DNA of 48,989 nucleotides, taken from assembly GCA_014730115.1 (NCBI GenBank), contig WJIU01000032.1:1-48989 (forward strand), read 5' to 3'. Position numbers and translations under genes: made by a program. Of the stretch, positions 45,523-48,989 are shown piece after piece. This DNA comes from Microcaldota archaeon (GTDB taxonomy: Archaea > Micrarchaeota > Micrarchaeia > Anstonellales > Bilamarchaeaceae). The first letter of the stretch is position 1, and each line of letters begins with the position of its first letter. The notes under the pieces are model-generated. The model made no database searches. It saw only the letters and a program-made list of their open reading frames with translations, and was not told the DNA's origin.

Positions 45523-46311
45523 ATGTATAGAGGCGACTTTACTGGAGGGCGCCCTGCCGGCCGGAAGGTTGCAATTATCGGCTGCGAGGCAAAGGCCCAG
45601 TTCTGCATGAAGTTCAGGGGCAAGAGAAGGCCCAACCGGGAGTTTGTGGCGCTTGCAGTGAAGTCTTTGGGCCTGGAGCCCCTGATGCATACCCCGGTGG
45701 AAAACATAGATGATTTTCCGAAGACAGGGGGATTCGGGGGAATTATCATGGGCGGCTCCAGCCTTTATGTCCGAAACCAGGACATTGCCGAAAACGACTG
45801 GCTGAAAAAGCTGATTGACTTTGTAAGGGAACTGCACGGAAAGGTGCCGATTCTGGGCCTGTGCTTCGGGCACCAGGTGATAGGCCGGGCCTTTGGCTCG
45901 CAAGCAAAGATTTATGGCCCCGGCATTTTTTATGAAGCAGGCTTTGTTCCGGTCATGCTTACTCCGGAGGGAAAAAGGGATGTTCTTTTCAGAGGGATGC
46001 CGGAAAGATTCAGTGCCTTGTTTTCCCATTATTCCTGCATCCCGTGGGTTCCTGAGGTGGGCATTGCCCTGGCATTGCCGGTTAATCAGGCCAACCCGAG
46101 CATTCAGGCGATGAGGGTGGGCGAATCCACCTGGGGCGTGCAGTTCCACCCAGAGTATCCGGAATCAGGAATTAAGGAAATCGTTCTGAAAGACAGGGCG
46201 GCCATTGAGGAGCACGTGGATGTTGAGGCTGTTCTTAGGAGCCTTAAGCCGGGAAAACGGGAGGATGTCCGCACGCTTGAAAACTTTGCAGATTTTGTGT
46301 TGAGCACATAA
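45523..46311 (+). CDS. class I glutamine amidotransferase-like protein
   Basis: PILGLCFGHQVIGRAFG nucleophile motif, WGVQFHPEYPE His/Glu; TATA-like CTTAAATTT about 25-30 nt before the ATG at 45523. Confidence 0.9.
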   Translation: MYRGDFTGGRPAGRKVAIIGCEAKAQFCMKFRGKRRPNREFVALAVKSLGLEPLMHTPVENIDDFPKTGGFGGIIMGGSSLYVRNQDIAENDWLKKLIDFVRELHGKVPILGLCFGHQVIGRAFGSQAKIYGPGIFYEAGFVPVMLTPEGKRDVLFRGMPERFSALFSHYSCIPWVPEVGIALALPVNQANPSIQAMRVGESTWGVQFHPEYPESGIKEIVLKDRAAIEEHVDVEAVLRSLKPGKREDVRTLENFADFVLST

Positions 46312-46361
46312 AAGATTTAAGCAGAGGCATGGGTTTCCGTGGCTAGGGCCTTTTTACGTAT

Positions 46362-48740
46362 CTAAAAAAATGAATCCAGGCTTTTCTGCTTCCCCCCGAC
46401 TTTCATGCTGTACTCATCATAGCCAAGCTCTTTCAGAATCTTCATAACCGCGGGCAGCACCTGGTTGTTCACATAATACTCAACGTCATAGTCTTCAGCG
46501 AGCTCCAGCGGGACCGCCTTTTCGGATATGCTTGCCCCCTTCCTGCCTACCACATATGAAATAATCGTTCCCCTTTCCACCGGAATGCCCCTTTTCAGCA
46601 TTTTTTTGGCTGCGCTCAGCTCAGGGCTTTTGATTTCATACCTTGTAGGGTCCTTCTTGAGCTGGGTGATTATTGCCAGCTTTTCCAGAGGCACCGTTCC
46701 TTTTTCCAGCTCTTTTATCGTTTCCCTTACAATCCTTACTGCCTTCTGCTTGCTCCCCTCTTTCAGGATTGCCTCCAGCACCTTCAGCTGGGTATCCTTG
46801 GCAATGTCCGACCAGTCCCTTCGCACCAGTTCGAAGCCCCTTATCTTTATCCTTCCGTCATCTTCAATCATTGCGTATTTCTTTTTTGCCCCCCTTGCTT
46901 CCCCTCCTTTTTTGCTGACAAAAACGCCCCTGGTGTAAAAACCCTCCAGCTCAAGCTCCATCTTGCCGGGGAGGCTGTCGTTTATCCCGTTCATGAAATC
47001 CCGGACCTGATTTTTTTCCTCATAGATGAGAAACACTGAATCAGTATCTGCATAAAGGACCTGGAAGCCCGCCTTTTCTGCCTTCTGGATGGTGTCCATA
47101 ATGTGTTTTCTTCCCCATGCTGTTACGCTTTCCGCGCACGGCCGGGAATAGTACCTGGAGCGTGCATATCCCAGGTAGCCATAGAAGGAATTGGAGAGTA
47201 TCTTGAGAGCGTGGGAGCGGGCATTCATCTTGACATAGGCGGCTGAGGACCTGTCCATTGTTTTCAGCCTGCTCTTGATTTTTGACCTCATGTCGACAAG
47301 GTAGTCCAGAACCACGGGAACCAGGCCCTGCTTCTCTTTTGTGAATTTGGCACCGGTAGGTGAAACATAGGCATTCTCCCCCCCATCCTCAAGAAGAGTG
47401 CCTGGGTCTATGTTGTAAGAGACTATGATGGAGGGGTACAGCCCTCTGAAATCCAGCACTGCGATGTTCTCGTATATGCCCGGCTCGGGGAGCTTGACAA
47501 AAGCGCCCTGTATGGGGGCGTTCAGCCTTTCATAGATTGCCTCCCCTACCGGCCTTCTTGGAATAAGCTCTTTTCTTTCCGCAGCATGGTACATAAGCAG
47601 GTTTTCCACGAGCTGGCCGCTGGTGGAGAGGGTCACCTGGAAAAGTGGTATCTTTGCGGTGCTTGACATTTCCATCTCAAGGGGGAGGAAGTTCTCCCCA
47701 AGGTCATAGGTAAGCTCCGCGTCCACAATTGAGTAATCGGCGAGCTGGTCCACGCCTCCCTGGTCCCAGAGCTGGTATATATCCTCTTTTTTTACGTCTA
47801 GTTTCCTTTTGCCCAGAACCTCTTCAGCAATAGCATCAAGGGTGAACTTCTGTGCCTTGATAAGCCCTATGAACCCGAAAAACCGCATGACCGGGTAGAG
47901 GTCGAAATGCACCCTTCCCCCAATTTCATACCCGTTTATCATTCCCTTGCGCAGGCTTCTCATCCCTCCCTTGAACCGGCCCGGCATCAGCCTTGCGTTC
48001 AGCTTTTTTGCCCTTGCATCAAGGTAAGGCAAATCAAAATTGGCGGAATTGTAACCGTATATCACGTCAGGGTTCTCTTCAGCTATTATCTCACTGAACC
48101 TTTCAATCACAGCCTTTTCATTTTCCAAGGATTCCACAAATTCCCGGGAAGATTCCTTGTAGGTCAGGACGCCTTTGTTCCTTCCGCGGTAGCTTATCAT
48201 GATAACCGGGTCCTTTTTTTCCCGGGGTGCCCCCATGGGATTGTAGGTTTCAATGTCAAAGGAAAGGGTTTCCATCTGTGGCGCCTCTTTGGGTTCCTTC
48301 ACTGAAATTATTTTCTTTATCTCCCTGCCTTCCCTTTCATAGGTGATTACATGAAAGGGGGAAAGCTGCATGTCAAAAATGAACCTCCTGACAAAAGGGA
48401 TGCTGGACTCAAAGCAGGGGAAGGGTATCTGGCTTTTAATGGCCGGAACATCCGAGGGCTCCCGGCAGTAGAGCTTTATAAGCTTCTTTTTTTCCAGGCC
48501 CACATATTTCTCTGCCTCCTCTACATGTATCGGTGAAGCAATACGGCCGTTTTTCTTTTGCGCCTGGATGTCCAGAAATTCCTCTTTTCTTTCAACTGGA
48601 CCATCTACCAGGAAGTATGGGTCATAACGGTAGTAGAGCTTTACAACTTTCTTTCCCTTCAGAAGAAGGGCTACATAGGTGCGGCCTTTTTTCACCACAT
48701 AACTGGCATCCATGAAATAGGCTCGCCTTCGCTTTGCCAT
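46362..48740 (-). CDS. polB: family B DNA polymerase with 3'-5' exonuclease
   Basis: LSFDIETYNP, YNSANFDLPYL, YSIVDAEL, DFRGLYPSIIVSYNIDP, LYADTDSVF. Confidence 0.96.
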   Translation of the reverse strand: MAKRRRAYFMDASYVVKKGRTYVALLLKGKKVVKLYYRYDPYFLVDGPVERKEEFLDIQAQKKNGRIASPIHVEEAEKYVGLEKKKLIKLYCREPSDVPAIKSQIPFPCFESSIPFVRRFIFDMQLSPFHVITYEREGREIKKIISVKEPKEAPQMETLSFDIETYNPMGAPREKKDPVIMISYRGRNKGVLTYKESSREFVESLENEKAVIERFSEIIAEENPDVIYGYNSANFDLPYLDARAKKLNARLMPGRFKGGMRSLRKGMINGYEIGGRVHFDLYPVMRFFGFIGLIKAQKFTLDAIAEEVLGKRKLDVKKEDIYQLWDQGGVDQLADYSIVDAELTYDLGENFLPLEMEMSSTAKIPLFQVTLSTSGQLVENLLMYHAAERKELIPRRPVGEAIYERLNAPIQGAFVKLPEPGIYENIAVLDFRGLYPSIIVSYNIDPGTLLEDGGENAYVSPTGAKFTKEKQGLVPVVLDYLVDMRSKIKSRLKTMDRSSAAYVKMNARSHALKILSNSFYGYLGYARSRYYSRPCAESVTAWGRKHIMDTIQKAEKAGFQVLYADTDSVFLIYEEKNQVRDFMNGINDSLPGKMELELEGFYTRGVFVSKKGGEARGAKKKYAMIEDDGRIKIRGFELVRRDWSDIAKDTQLKVLEAILKEGSKQKAVRIVRETIKELEKGTVPLEKLAIITQLKKDPTRYEIKSPELSAAKKMLKRGIPVERGTIISYVVGRKGASISEKAVPLELAEDYDVEYYVNNQVLPAVMKILKELGYDEYSMKVGGKQKSLDSFF

Positions 48741-48771
48741 AACCTAAAATTCGGAAAAAAGGATAATAAAC

Positions 48772-48978
48772 CTAGCATCTGCCGCAGATTTCCTGAAGTG
48801 TGTTTCTTGCCTTTTCTGAAGTAATCTTTTCTGTTCTCAAAAGCTCCTTGGCCAGGCTTTCCACCTGCTTCTGGTAAAGCCGCATCCTGAGCTCTTTGGA
48901 GTTTCTGCTTATTTCGCTGCGTTCGTAGGCAATTACCGCCAGCATATACGTAACCCTGTTGTTAAAGTGCTTTTTCAT
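48772..48978 (-). CDS. small hypothetical protein, 68 aa
   Basis: Complete ORF upstream of polB; helical and charged. Confidence 0.5.
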   Translation of the reverse strand: MKKHFNNRVTYMLAVIAYERSEISRNSKELRMRLYQKQVESLAKELLRTEKITSEKARNTLQEICGRC

Positions 48979-48989
48979 CCTATCTGCCA

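Noticed and set aside
46362-48740. Possible intein or inactivation in family B polymerase
   Set aside because: Exonuclease and polymerase motifs including YADTDSVF are continuous and intact
1-48989. CRISPR array, insertion sequence or prophage
   Set aside because: No regularly spaced direct repeats, transposase or integrase motifs were recognised by eye

Overview
The window is a gene-dense archaeal chromosome segment. Archaeal markers are GatD/GatE, AglB, GGGP synthase and a geranylgeranyl reductase, Pus10, an archaeal CCA-adding enzyme, family-B DNA polymerase, an HTH plus CTP-type riboflavin kinase, and TATA-type promoters. Lineage is not determined; DPANN-like is only a guess. No tRNA, rRNA, CRISPR array or insertion sequence was recognised. 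Main contents: (i) a riboflavin gene set mixing bacterial-type RibD and RibA with RibB, an apparent archaeal riboflavin synthase-lumazine synthase fusion, and an HTH-riboflavin kinase; (ii) pyrD/pyrK and pyrE; (iii) ftsZ, aglB, gatD and gatE; (iv) bacterial-type gyrA/gyrB, with gyrB carrying a 360-aa HNH-containing intein in its TOPRIM EGDSAGG motif; (v) several lipobox-type secreted proteins; (vi) a candidate minimal T4SS/VirB-like membrane module at 34.2-38.6 kb, including a 54-aa ORF missing from the ORF track; (vii) purD, ether-lipid genes, pus10 and polB. The best-supported noncoding feature is an unannotated C/D box guide sRNA at about 2716-2787, with its own TATA box, perfect C/D'/C'/D boxes, two 12-nt guides and a trailing T-run. 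All assignments come from reading the sequence and motif recall; no database search was run.
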